A stretch of DNA of 51,477 nucleotides from Streptomyces hydrogenans (GCF_014656075.1 NZ_BNBS01000054.1:1-51477); one strand, 5' to 3'. Positions 24,561 through 32,711 are shown, counted from the stretch's first letter. The notes: a model not told the origin generated them from the letters alone. Translations and numbers: made by a program.

Positions 24561-24970
24561 GCCGGGCCTGGCCCCGCGCCGCGCTGTTTGTACAGGCTGA
24601 TCGAGACCGTGTTGTCCTCCGCGACCGAGGACTCCACCTTCCCGGCCAGCGCCGACAGCACCGTCCAGGCGAAGGTGTCCCGCTCGGGGGCGCGGCCGTC
24701 CGTCGTCGGCGCGGACACGGTCACGTCGAGGGAGTCGCCCACCAGCCGGAAGACGCAGCTCAGCACCGAGCCGGGCACCGCCTGCTGGAGCAGGATCGCG
24801 CAGGCCTCGTCCACCGCGATCCGCAAGTCCTCGATCTCGTCGAGGGTGAAGTCCAAGCGCGCCGCGAGACCGGCCGTGGCCGTACGCAGCACGGACAGAT
24901 AGGCACCCGCAGCGGGCAGCCGGACTTCCACGAAGTCCTGGGTCCCGGGCTCGCCTGCGATCTGGGACAC
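24557..24970 (-). CDS. prsH: PrsH (UshX), SigH anti-sigma kinase
   Basis: This 137-residue protein belongs to the RsbW-like anti-sigma/serine kinase family that binds SigH and releases it under stress. The GHKL ATP-binding fold shows EIEDLRIAVDEACAILLQQAVP (N box) and DTFAWTVLSALAGKVE; the glycine box is degenerate. Start GTG at 24970 (VSQIAGEPG) follows an almost perfect GGAGGTGAGG. A TTG 12 nt upstream is less likely. Its stop codon overlaps the sigH GTG, so sigma and anti-sigma are made in linked amounts. Confidence 0.93.
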   Translation of the reverse strand: MSQIAGEPGTQDFVEVRLPAAGAYLSVLRTATAGLAARLDFTLDEIEDLRIAVDEACAILLQQAVPGSVLSCVFRLVGDSLDVTVSAPTTDGRAPERDTFAWTVLSALAGKVESSVAEDNTVSISLYKQRGAGPGPA

Positions 24971-25205
24971 CCTCACCTCCAAGGTGGCACAAGCTCATTC
25001 GGGGCCCGGGGGAAGGCCCCCGGACCGGGCGGGTCACGCAGGGCTGCGCGGTCCGCCGTGACGCTATCGCGATCCATCCTGCCGTGTCGCCGCAAGCCCC
25101 CGGGCCCCCGATCCGGGCCCGTCACTCATGGTAGGCCCATGGGTGCGGACGGTGGCCAGGGGTGTGCGGAGGCCAAAAAGGAGCGGCGACCGGCGGAGGG
25201 GTGAC

Positions 25206-25231
25206 GTACCCAACGGCACACCCGTCGAACC
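25206..25231 (-). promoter_or_regulatory. Candidate SigH-type promoter upstream of prsH
   Basis: Read on the minus strand, GGTTCG (25226-25231), 14 nt, then GGGTAC (25206-25211) fit the SigB-like pattern GTTT-N14-16-GGGTA. It lies ~230 nt upstream of prsH and could give SigH autoregulation. The rest of 24,971-25,278 has no gene. Confidence 0.45.
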
Positions 25232-25278
25232 GCCCCGCGCCCGAAGAGACCTCCCCGGTCCCGGCGACGGCGGCCGCC

Positions 25279-25539
25279 TCAGACCAGCGACTCGTCCAGG
25301 AAGCACCAGCGCCAGGCCTCGCCCGGCTCGAAGGTCCGCATCACCGGATGGCCGGTCGCGCCGAAGTGCCCGGTGGCGTGCCGCCCCCGCGAGGAGTCGC
25401 AGCAGCCCACGTGCCCGCAGGTCAGGCAGAGCCGCAGCTGCACCGGGTTCGTCCCGTCGGCCAGACACTCGGGGCAGGTCTCGTGGAGCGGGGCCGGCTC
25501 GGGGCGCGGCATTTCTGCTACGTGCGGGCACTCGATCAT
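25279..25539 (-). CDS. UBP-type zinc finger protein
   Basis: This 86-residue protein is a single ZnF-UBP domain. Cys/His ligands are visible in IECPHVAEM, ETCPECLADG, LRLCLTCGHVGCCDSS and GRHATGHFGATGHPV. In eukaryotes this fold binds ubiquitin tails; bacterial copies have no known ligand. It is divergent from a Na+/H+ antiporter gene; ZnF-UBP domains are often found next to or fused with such antiporters, so a regulatory link is plausible. TACCCT on the minus strand 7 nt before the ATG suggests a leaderless transcript. Confidence 0.88.
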   Translation of the reverse strand: MIECPHVAEMPRPEPAPLHETCPECLADGTNPVQLRLCLTCGHVGCCDSSRGRHATGHFGATGHPVMRTFEPGEAWRWCFLDESLV

Positions 25540-25546
25540 GATGGCC

Positions 25547-25552
25547 AGGGTA
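25547..25552 (-). promoter_or_regulatory. -10 element of leaderless ZnF-UBP gene
   Basis: TACCCT on the minus strand is separated from the ATG at 25539 by GGCCATC only. Confidence 0.55.
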
Positions 25553-25618
25553 CGTGGCGGACGCCCCGGACCGGGCGGGCGAGACGTACGGCGAGAGACG
25601 GGACGGTGGAGGGGCGGC

Positions 25619-27214
25619 ATGGACGCACTGCGGCTGGTGGCACTGGTGGCGGCGAGCGCGGCGGTGGCGGGACTGGCCCGCCGCACCCCCGTACCGGCCC
25701 CGCTCCTCCTCGTCGCGGTCGGCCTGATCGCCTCGTACGTCCCCGGGGTCCCCGACTACACCCTCGACCCGCACGTCGTGCTGCCGCTGATCCTGCCGCC
25801 GCTGCTCTACACGGCCGCCGTCGAGTCCTCCTACCTGGACCTGCGGGCCAACATCCGGCCCGTCGCGCTGCTCTCCGTCGGGTACGTCCTCTTCGCCACC
25901 GTGGCCGTCGGCTGGCTCGCGTACGTCCTCGTCCCCGACCTGCCGCTGACCGCGGCCCTCGTCCTCGGCGCCGTGATCGCCCCGCCGGACGCGGTGGCCG
26001 CCACCGCCATCGCCCGCCGGCTCGGCCTGCCCCACCGGATCACCACGATCCTCCAGGGCGAGTCCCTGGTGAACGACGCGACCGCGATCACCGCCTACAA
26101 GGTCGCCCTCGCCGCCGCCGTCGGCGAGGGGATCAGCTGGGCCGGCGGCCTCGGCGAGTTCGCGCTCGCCGCGCTCGGCGGCATCGGCGTCGGCCTGGTC
26201 CTCATGGTGCCGATCCACTGGATGCGGACCCGGCTCACCGAACCGCTCCTCCAGAACACCCTCTCCCTCCTCATCCCCTTCATCGCCTACGCGGCGGCCG
26301 AGGAGGTCCACGCCTCCGGTGTGCTCGCCGTCGTCGTGGTCGGCCTCTTCCTCGGCCACAAGGCGTGGAAGGTCGACTTCGCCACCCGCCTCCAGGAGGA
26401 GGCGGTGTGGAAGATGGTCGCCTTCGTCCTGGAGTCCGCCGTCTTCGCGCTGATCGGCCTCCAGCTGCCCTACGTCGTCCAGGGGCTCGGCCAGTACGGC
26501 ATCGGGGAGGCCCTCTGGTACGCCTTCGGGGTCTTCGTCTTCGTCGTCGTGGTCCGCTTCGTCTGGGTCTTCCCGGCCACCTTCCTGCCCCGCTGGCTCT
26601 CCGCCCGGGTCCGGGAGCGCGAGCCCGGCGTCGACTGGAAGGCGCCCGTCGTCGTCGGCTGGGCCGGCATGCGCGGGGTGGTCTCCCTCGCCATCGCCTT
26701 CTCCATCCCGGTCGTCACCGACGGCGTCGAGTTCCCCGCCCGCAACCTCGTCCTCTTCCTCACCTTCACCACCGTCATCGGCACCCTCGTCGTCCAGGGC
26801 CTCACCCTGCCGCCGCTGATCCGCGCCCTGAAGCTCCCCGGCCGCGACCGCTACCAGGAGACGCTGGCCGAGGCGCAGGCCCAGAGCGAGGCGTCCCGGG
26901 CCGCGGAGGCGCGCCTCGACGCCCTCCTCGCCGACGAGCGCAACGCCCTCCCCGGCCCCCTCGCCGAACGCCTCCGCACCGTCCTGGAGCGCCGCCGCAA
27001 CAGCGTCTGGGAGCGGCTCGGCGCGGTCAACGACCTCACCGGCGAGACCGCCGACGACACCTACCGCCGGCTCTCCCGCGAGATGATCGAGGCCGAGCGC
27101 GAGGTCTTCGTCCGGCTCCGCGACGAGCGCCGGATCGACGACGAGATGATGCGGAGCCTGCTGCGCCGGCTCGACCTGGAGGAGGCCGCCGCCTACCGCG
27201 AGGAGACGGACTGA
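25619..27214 (+). CDS. Na+/H+ antiporter, CPA1 family
   Basis: This 531-residue membrane protein has about 12 transmembrane helices, from LRLVALVAASAAVAGLA to the region ending LPPLIRALKLPG near residue 410. The transport-core motifs are VIAPPDAVAATAI (ion-binding Asp) and LQGESLVNDATAITAYK (the Asn-Asp pair). A cytoplasmic C-terminal tail of ~120 charged residues follows and probably has a regulatory role. The ATG at 25619 is preceded by GGAGGGG. The 3' end overlaps the convergent PLP-enzyme gene by 22 nt. Confidence 0.93.
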   Translation: MDALRLVALVAASAAVAGLARRTPVPAPLLLVAVGLIASYVPGVPDYTLDPHVVLPLILPPLLYTAAVESSYLDLRANIRPVALLSVGYVLFATVAVGWLAYVLVPDLPLTAALVLGAVIAPPDAVAATAIARRLGLPHRITTILQGESLVNDATAITAYKVALAAAVGEGISWAGGLGEFALAALGGIGVGLVLMVPIHWMRTRLTEPLLQNTLSLLIPFIAYAAAEEVHASGVLAVVVVGLFLGHKAWKVDFATRLQEEAVWKMVAFVLESAVFALIGLQLPYVVQGLGQYGIGEALWYAFGVFVFVVVVRFVWVFPATFLPRWLSARVREREPGVDWKAPVVVGWAGMRGVVSLAIAFSIPVVTDGVEFPARNLVLFLTFTTVIGTLVVQGLTLPPLIRALKLPGRDRYQETLAEAQAQSEASRAAEARLDALLADERNALPGPLAERLRTVLERRRNSVWERLGAVNDLTGETADDTYRRLSREMIEAEREVFVRLRDERRIDDEMMRSLLRRLDLEEAAAYREETD

Positions 27215-28098
27215 TCGCGGGACCCGGTGATCACCGCCGCGACCACGCTCCCCGGGGCGAAGGAGTCCGCCTCCGCGAGGGACACCAGTGCGAGGAGCAT
27301 TTTGGCGACATAGAGCCGCTCGATGGCGAGTCCATGCCGCGCCTCGAAGTCCTGTGCGAACGCGTCCAGCTCCGGGGTCGTCCGGCCGTAGCCGCCGCAG
27401 TGAAAACGCTCGTCCAGCCACCAGTCGCCGCGCGGGCCGCCGAAGGCGGCCTCCTGGAGGCCCCGCACCTCCCCGCCGAGGAATCCGCCCTTCAGGACCG
27501 GCACCCCCAGCGTCCGGCCGCCGAAACCGGCCGCCAGGCCCGCCAGCGTGCCGCCGGTGCCGCAGGCCACCGCGGCGACGTCCGCCCGCCCCTCCAGCTC
27601 CCGCCCCAGCGCCGCGCACCCCTCCGCCGCGAGGGCGTTGCTGCCGCCCTCGGGCACGACGTACGTCCCCTCCGGGGCCCGGCCGAGCAGCGCGGCGAGC
27701 ACCGCCGGCTCGTGCTTCGCCCGGTACGTGGCCCGGTCCACGAACTCCAGCCGCATGCCGTCCGCCGCGCACCGCGCCAGCGAGGGGTTCAGCGGCCGCC
27801 CGGCCAGCTCGTCGCCGCGGACCACCCCGATCGTGGGGAAGCCCAGCAGGCGCCCGGCGGCCGCGGTGGCCCGCAGGTGGTTGGAGTACGCGCCCCCGAA
27901 GGTCAGCACGGGACGCCCGGCCGCCGCGCGGAGGTTGGGCGCGAGCTTGCGCCACTTGTTGCCGGGCAGGTCGGGGTGGATCAGGTCGTCCCGCTTCAGC
28001 AGCAGCGTCAGCCCGCGCCGGGCGAACCGCTCGTCCTCCACCGGCTCCAGGGGCGAGGGGAGCCGGGGCCGCAGGGGGGAGAGGTCGTCCGTGTGCAC
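27193..28098 (-). CDS. PLP-dependent ACC deaminase / D-cysteine desulfhydrase family
   Basis: This fold-type II PLP enzyme (about 301 aa) is related to 1-aminocyclopropane-1-carboxylate deaminase and D-cysteine desulfhydrase. The Schiff-base Lys is in LPGNKWRKL; TFGGAYSNHLRATAAAG is the substrate/phosphate region, and VACGTGGTLAGLAAGF binds the PLP phosphate. Family members are often misannotated, so the true substrate could be a D-amino acid. I chose the GTG at 28098; an in-frame GTG at 28119 is an alternative, and neither has a strong RBS. The 3' end overlaps the antiporter gene by 22 nt. Confidence 0.85.
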   Translation of the reverse strand: MHTDDLSPLRPRLPSPLEPVEDERFARRGLTLLLKRDDLIHPDLPGNKWRKLAPNLRAAAGRPVLTFGGAYSNHLRATAAAGRLLGFPTIGVVRGDELAGRPLNPSLARCAADGMRLEFVDRATYRAKHEPAVLAALLGRAPEGTYVVPEGGSNALAAEGCAALGRELEGRADVAAVACGTGGTLAGLAAGFGGRTLGVPVLKGGFLGGEVRGLQEAAFGGPRGDWWLDERFHCGGYGRTTPELDAFAQDFEARHGLAIERLYVAKMLLALVSLAEADSFAPGSVVAAVITGSRDQSVSSR

Positions 28099-28116
28099 CC
28101 GCCCATTCTCGCGGGC

Positions 28117-28318
28117 CACCCGCGCGCGGGGGAGCCGGGTGCCGCCACGCGCGCGTGGCCCCGATCCGTCCCACGCCCACGGGCGCTTGCCCAGGGCGGG
28201 TCCCGGGTCCGCTCGTGGTGGCCCGGGTTGTTCCCACGCCCACGCGCGCGTGCCCGGGACCGTTCCCCCGCGCGCGTGGCGCAGGCGCCGGCTCCGTGGC
28301 CACGCGCGCGGGGGCCGG
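28117..28318. repeat. Cluster of CACGCGCG(CG)TG-type palindromes
   Basis: A GC-rich gap holds GCCACGCGCGCGTGGC (28144-28159, perfect palindrome) and CACGCGCGCGTG (28241-28252). Partial copies occur near 28118, 28269 and 28300. No gene is seen here. Confidence 0.65.
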
Positions 28319-28321
28319 TCC

Positions 28322-28912
28322 TCAGCGCAGCAGGTCGGCGACGCGCTCGCGCATCGACGCCATGGTGAAGCCGCGGGGGTCCACCTTGCCCGGCTGCCAC
28401 TCGCGGTGGCCGATGACCGAGCGGTGGGTCCAGCCGTGCGCCCGGCAGAGCGCCGCCGACGCCTTCGCGATCGCCTCCAGCTGGACCTTCGGCCAGGGGT
28501 CCACGCCGTCGCCGAGGTTCTCGCACTCGAAGCCGTAGAAGTGCCGGTTGCCGTCCGTGGTGGCCTCGTCGTCGACCGGCAGCCGCCGCTCGGCGATCAC
28601 GGCCCGCAGCACCTCGTCGTCGCCGAGCCCGGCGTGGTTGGCGCGCCCGTGGCCGACCAGGTGGACCGTGCCGTCCTTGGCGATCACGCCGTGGCACAGC
28701 GGGCCCGGCAGCCCCTCGTAGCCGTCGCGGCAGACGCGGACGGTGTGCGCGGTGCCCCGGGTGACGGTGTGGTGGACCATCACCCCGTGCACCGGGCCCC
28801 AGGGGCCCTTGTGGTTCCTGTTGTGGGTGGACCAGTCGCCGACCTCGACGACCGTCAGGCCCTCGTCGCGCAGTGCGCGGAGGATCCTGCTCGCGGACAG
28901 CGGAACCGCCAT
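28322..28912 (-). CDS. N-acetylmuramoyl-L-alanine amidase (Amidase_2/PGRP type)
   Basis: This 196-residue zinc amidase would cleave between muramic acid and the peptide stem of peptidoglycan. Zn ligands are in VMVHHTVTRG and VIGHREWQPGK, and the Tyr/Phe-rich NRHFYGFECEN fits the substrate groove. The ATG at 28912 follows GGAAGGAG. The first residues MAVPLSASRILRALRDEG show no signal peptide, so the protein resembles a phage endolysin or a recycling enzyme. It is divergent from the encapsulin gene. Confidence 0.88.
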   Translation of the reverse strand: MAVPLSASRILRALRDEGLTVVEVGDWSTHNRNHKGPWGPVHGVMVHHTVTRGTAHTVRVCRDGYEGLPGPLCHGVIAKDGTVHLVGHGRANHAGLGDDEVLRAVIAERRLPVDDEATTDGNRHFYGFECENLGDGVDPWPKVQLEAIAKASAALCRAHGWTHRSVIGHREWQPGKVDPRGFTMASMRERVADLLR

Positions 28913-29162
28913 GGCGTGCTCCTTCCAGAGGGAGGACCGAGCTTCCGGAGTACCGGACTCCGCTCTTCCGCCGCCATCCGTTCGGACCGTGTGCGAGCCG
29001 ATCCGGACAGCCGGGCCGGGGCGCGCGCTCCTCCGACCGGAGGGAAATCGGGCGACATGCCCCGAAGGTCGCCGAACAGTCCCACCCGATTGTGTAATGG
29101 CGTCGGCACGCTCCGTGCTGAAAGGCTTCCTTTCGCAAACCAGACGTACGAGAGGGAGTTCC

Positions 29163-30575
29163 ATGTCCGTTGGTTCGGTTGGCGACGAGGTCCTCGCGGA
29201 GCAGGCCCCGCGGCAGAGTCTCGGCACCGCCGCCGCGCGGAACCTCGCCTCGACCACCAAGTCGGCCCCGCAGATGCAGGAGATCACCTCCCGCTGGCTG
29301 CTGCGGACGCTGCCCTGGGTCGAGGCCAAGGGCGGTGCCTACCGGGTCAACCGGCGGCTCAGCTACTCCGTGGGTGACGGCCGCGTCACCTTCGTCCAGA
29401 CCGGCGACCGCGTCGCCGTGATCCCCGCCGAGCTCGGCGAGCTGCCGGCCCTGCGCGGGTACGAGGACGAGGCCGCCCTCGGCGAACTCGCCGCCCGCTG
29501 CGCCCAGCGCGAGATCGCCGCCGGCGAGGTCATCGCGGTCGCCGGCGCCCCCGCCGACCGCGTCTACCTCCTCGCACACGGCCGCGTCGAGCAGGTCGGC
29601 GAGGGTCCCTACGGCGACGAGGCGGTGCTCGGAGTCCTCGCCGACGGCGCCTACTTCGGCGACGCCGCCCTCCTCGCCGAGGACGCCACCTGGGACTGGA
29701 CCGCCCGCGCCGCCACCTCCTGCACGGTCCTGGAGCTCACCCGCGCCGACGTGACCGCCCTGGCCGCCCGCGCAGGCTCGCTCGCCTCGCACCTCGCCGG
29801 GATCGCGGGCCGCGCCGAGCGGTCCACCAACAGCTACGGCGAGGCCGCCATCGACCTCTCCGCCGGCCACGTCGGCGAGGCCGTCGTCCCGCACACCTTC
29901 GTGGACTACGAGGCCGCGCCGCGCGAGTACGAACTGAGCCTCGCCCAGACCGTGCTCAAGGTCCACACGCGCGTGGCGGACCTCTACAACCACCCGATGA
30001 ACCAGACCGAGCACCAGCTGCGGCTCACGGTCGAGGCCCTGCGCGAGCGCCAGGAGCACGAGCTGGTCAACAACCGGCAGTTCGGCCTGCTCGCCAACTG
30101 CGACTACGGGCAGCGGATCCAGCCGCACGACGGCGCCCCCGGCCCCGACGACCTCGACGAGCTGCTCTCCCGCAGCCGGGGCTCCAAGCTCTTCCTCGCC
30201 CACCCGAGGACCATCGCCGCCCTCGGCCGCGAGCTCAACCGGCGGGGCCTGGTGCCCGAGACCCTCGACGTGGCCGGCACCCGGATCCCGACCTGGCGCG
30301 GGGTCCCGATCTATCCCTGCGACAAGATCCCGGTGACCGCCGCCGGCACCAGCTCGATCATCTGCATGCGCACCGGCGAGTCCGACCAGGGCGTCATCGG
30401 CCTGCACCAGACCGGTCTCCCCGACGAGGTGGAGCCCGGCCTCTCCGTCCGCTTCATGGGCATCGACGAGCAGGCGATCATCTCCTACCTCGTCACGACC
30501 TACTACTCCGCGGCGGTCCTCGTGCCCGACGCGCTCGGCGTCCTGGAGAACGTCGAGATCAACCGCCGCCGCTGA
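29163..30575 (+). CDS. Family 2B encapsulin shell protein with cNMP-binding-like insert (EshA/SrpI-type)
   Basis: The protein (470 aa) builds a capsid-like nanocompartment with an HK97 phage fold. Signs of family 2B: an N-terminal arm (residues ~1-45, TTKSAPQMQEITSRWLLRTLPWVEAKGGAYRVNRR), a cyclic-nucleotide-binding-like insert at ~86-210, and the C-terminal axial part RGVPIYPCDKIPV...SYLVTTYYSAAVLVPDALGVLENVEI. The insert has the phosphate-binding cassette FGDAALL (165-171) and Arg182. The usual Glu is Asp here, and four extra residues precede the Arg. The ATG follows GAGAGGGAG. The next gene, a polyprenyl diphosphate synthase, is one of the recognised cargo classes. S. coelicolor has a similar gene pair, as I recall. 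Confidence 0.93.
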   Translation: MSVGSVGDEVLAEQAPRQSLGTAAARNLASTTKSAPQMQEITSRWLLRTLPWVEAKGGAYRVNRRLSYSVGDGRVTFVQTGDRVAVIPAELGELPALRGYEDEAALGELAARCAQREIAAGEVIAVAGAPADRVYLLAHGRVEQVGEGPYGDEAVLGVLADGAYFGDAALLAEDATWDWTARAATSCTVLELTRADVTALAARAGSLASHLAGIAGRAERSTNSYGEAAIDLSAGHVGEAVVPHTFVDYEAAPREYELSLAQTVLKVHTRVADLYNHPMNQTEHQLRLTVEALRERQEHELVNNRQFGLLANCDYGQRIQPHDGAPGPDDLDELLSRSRGSKLFLAHPRTIAALGRELNRRGLVPETLDVAGTRIPTWRGVPIYPCDKIPVTAAGTSSIICMRTGESDQGVIGLHQTGLPDEVEPGLSVRFMGIDEQAIISYLVTTYYSAAVLVPDALGVLENVEINRRR

Positions 30576-30675
30576 ACTCCGGCCGGGCCGGGGCCCCACT
30601 CCCGCCCCGGCCGGCCCCGGCGCGCGAGGCCCCAGCCGTGAACGCAACCAGCCGCGAAGAAGGACGACAAAGACC

Positions 30676-31728
30676 GTGACGCTGACGAGCGCGGACCCCG
30701 TCACCGACGGGCCGGGCGCCGTGGCGCTCCTCGACCGGACGAGGACCGCCGTCGACCCCCAGATCCGCTCCACCGTCGAGACCCTGCCGGGCTCGATACG
30801 CCGTGTGGCGATGTACCACTTCGGCTGGGAGGACGCCGACGGCACGCCCGCCGCCGGCCAGGCCGGCAAGGCGATCCGCCCCGCCCTGGTGCTCGCCGCC
30901 GCCCGCGCGCTCGGCGCCGAGGAGGCCCGGGCGGTGAAGGCGGCCGCCGCCGTCGAGCTGGCCCACAACTTCACCCTGCTCCACGACGACATCGTGGACG
31001 AGGACCCGACCCGCCGTCACCGGCCCACCGCCTGGACCGTCTTCGGCATCCCCGATGCCCTGATGGCCGGCGACGCCATGAACGCCCTGGCGCTCCGGCT
31101 GCTCGCCGAGGACCCGCACCCCGCCTCCGCCGCGGCCACCGCGCGCCTCGCCGCCTGCGTCATCGAGCTCTGTGCCGGCCAGCAGGCCGACTGCGCCTTC
31201 GAGACCCGCGGCCCCCGCGAGGTCTCCCTGGACGAGTGCGTCGCCATGGCCACCGCCAAGACCGGCGCCCTGCTGGGCTGTTCCTGCGCCCTCGGCGCGC
31301 TCTACGCGGGCGCGGGCGAGGAGGAGGTCGCGGCGCTCGACTCCTTCGGCCGCGAGGCCGGTCTCGCCTTCCAGCTGATCGACGACCTGATCGGCATCTG
31401 GGGCGACCCGGAGCGCACCGGGAAGCCGGCCGGCGCCGACCTCGTCGCCCGCAAGAAGTCGCTGCCCGTCGTCGCGGCGCTCACCTCCGGCACCGCCGCC
31501 GGCGAGGAGCTGGCCGAGCTGTACTCCCGTACGGCCGCCCTGGACGAGCGGGCGGTGCGGGCCGCCGCAGACGCCGTGGAGCGGGCCGGCGGCCGGGACT
31601 GGGCGCAGGCCCAGGCGGCGGACCGGATGGGCCGGGCCGTCGAGCACCTGGCGCGGGCGGTGCCCGACCTCTCGGCGGCCGGGGACCTGCTGGCGCTGGC
31701 GGAGTTCGTGACGCGAAGGACCCGCTGA
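30676..31728 (+). CDS. Polyprenyl diphosphate synthase, likely encapsulin cargo
   Basis: This all-alpha prenyltransferase (350 aa) condenses isopentenyl diphosphate with an allylic diphosphate. The first Asp-rich motif is LLHDDIVDED and the second is QLIDDLIGIWGD; KSLPVVAAL lies after the second. The residue upstream of the first motif (AHNFTLLHDD) is Phe-Thr-Leu, which affects chain length, but product length cannot be set by eye. The GTG start follows AAGGACG. Residues 1-25 (MTLTSADPVTDGPGAVALLD) are hydrophilic and flexible and are the only obvious candidate loading segment. It forms an apparent operon with the encapsulin, 100 nt downstream. Confidence 0.91.
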   Translation: MTLTSADPVTDGPGAVALLDRTRTAVDPQIRSTVETLPGSIRRVAMYHFGWEDADGTPAAGQAGKAIRPALVLAAARALGAEEARAVKAAAAVELAHNFTLLHDDIVDEDPTRRHRPTAWTVFGIPDALMAGDAMNALALRLLAEDPHPASAAATARLAACVIELCAGQQADCAFETRGPREVSLDECVAMATAKTGALLGCSCALGALYAGAGEEEVAALDSFGREAGLAFQLIDDLIGIWGDPERTGKPAGADLVARKKSLPVVAALTSGTAAGEELAELYSRTAALDERAVRAAADAVERAGGRDWAQAQAADRMGRAVEHLARAVPDLSAAGDLLALAEFVTRRTR

Positions 31729-31832
31729 GGGAGACGGGCCGCCTTCGGGGCTTGCGCGACCACTACAGATGAAGCACTATGTCTGTCGTGGTCGCGCTCG
31801 CGGTCACGCCCCCGAGAGAAACAGGACCCGGT

Positions 31833-32420
31833 TTGCGCAAGCTCACCTACTTCGTCGCCTGCTCCATCGACGGCTTCATCGGCGACCCGAAGGGCGACGC
31901 CACCTCCATGTACTCCTATGTCACCGGGGAGTTCCTGGAGTACCTCACGAGCCAGTACCCCGAGACGGTCGCCGCCCCCGCGTGGCCGGTCGTCGGCATC
32001 GAGCCCGGCACCCCGGGCCGCCGCTTCGACACCGTGATCCAGGGCCTCGGCTCGTACCGGCTCGGCCTGGACGCCGGCGTCACCAGCCCGTACGCCCACC
32101 TCCGCGAGTACGTCGCGACCCGCTCGCTCACCGAGTCGCCCGACCCGAACGTCGAGCTGATCGCCGACGACCTCGTCGGCCGGATCCGTGAACTCAAGGC
32201 CGAGGAGGGCGGGCTCGACATCTGGCTCTGCGGCGGCTCGACCGTCGCCGGGGAGCTCATCGAGGAGATCGACGAGCTGATCATCAAGACCTACCCGGAG
32301 GTGTACGGCTCCGGCATGCCGATGTTCGGCGCCGGCTTCGAGCCCCGCGCCTTCGAGCTCGGCGCCGTCCGCGCCTTCGACAACGGCGTGCTGGTCCGCA
32401 CGTACACCAGGAAGCGGTAG
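31833..32420 (+). CDS. Dihydrofolate reductase family (RibD C-terminal-like) protein
   Basis: This is a reductase-fold protein of about 195 residues, starting LRKLTYFVACSIDGFIGDPKGD and carrying DIWLCGGSTVAGELIEEIDELIIKTYPEV. It is a YyaP/RibD-C-type NADPH-dependent enzyme of unknown substrate. The TTG at 31833, with AGGA upstream, fits the family N-terminus. An ATG at 31779 is in frame and adds 18 residues (MSVVVALAVTPPRETGPG). It follows the prenyl synthase by ~100 nt; whether it belongs to the encapsulin operon is open. Confidence 0.82.
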   Translation: MRKLTYFVACSIDGFIGDPKGDATSMYSYVTGEFLEYLTSQYPETVAAPAWPVVGIEPGTPGRRFDTVIQGLGSYRLGLDAGVTSPYAHLREYVATRSLTESPDPNVELIADDLVGRIRELKAEEGGLDIWLCGGSTVAGELIEEIDELIIKTYPEVYGSGMPMFGAGFEPRAFELGAVRAFDNGVLVRTYTRKR

Positions 32421-32444
32421 CGGGCGGCGCGCGGCGGGGCGGCC

Positions 32445-32450
32445 TACCCT
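32445..32450 (+). promoter_or_regulatory. -10 element of leaderless zinc-ribbon gene
   Basis: TACCCT is followed by GGATGC and then the ATG at 32457, so transcription would start at the A of ATG. Confidence 0.6.
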
Positions 32451-32456
32451 GGATGC

Positions 32457-32711
32457 ATGGGTGACGAGACGCCCCGCACGACGCGGGACCCGCTGGCCGT
32501 GCCGAAGTGCCCGGGCTGCGGAAGCGCGCTGGCCATCCTCGCCACCCGGCACAAGGTCCTCGGCGCCTGGGTGCCCGAGTGGCAGGTGCAGCCCTGCCGC
32601 AACCCCGGCTGCCCGCTCTACGAGGCGGTGGAGTCCGACGGTACGGAAGCCACTACCACGCAGGTCACCGGCAAGAACGGCGAGAACGGGAGAAGTCCGG
32701 CCACCGGGTGA
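32457..32711 (+). CDS. Small zinc-ribbon protein, unknown function
   Basis: This 84-residue protein has four cysteines in two pairs: PKCPGCGSALAILATR (17-22 region) and QPCRNPGCPLYEAV (46-54 region), which would bind one zinc ion. WVPEWQVQPC forms the strand before the second pair. The last ~30 residues (VESDGTEATTTQVTGKNGE) are disordered. A leaderless promoter precedes it. The function is not known. Confidence 0.75.
   Translation: MGDETPRTTRDPLAVPKCPGCGSALAILATRHKVLGAWVPEWQVQPCRNPGCPLYEAVESDGTEATTTQVTGKNGENGRSPATG

Noticed and set aside
28144..28252. The GC palindromes as terminators
   Set aside because: No T-run and wrong spacing to the nearest stop codons; kept as repeats only.
25064..28303. 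A ~1,080-codon minus-strand frame
   Set aside because: It reads opposite the antiporter, giving Glu/Gly/Asp-rich low-complexity protein. The real genes are the antiporter and the PLP enzyme.
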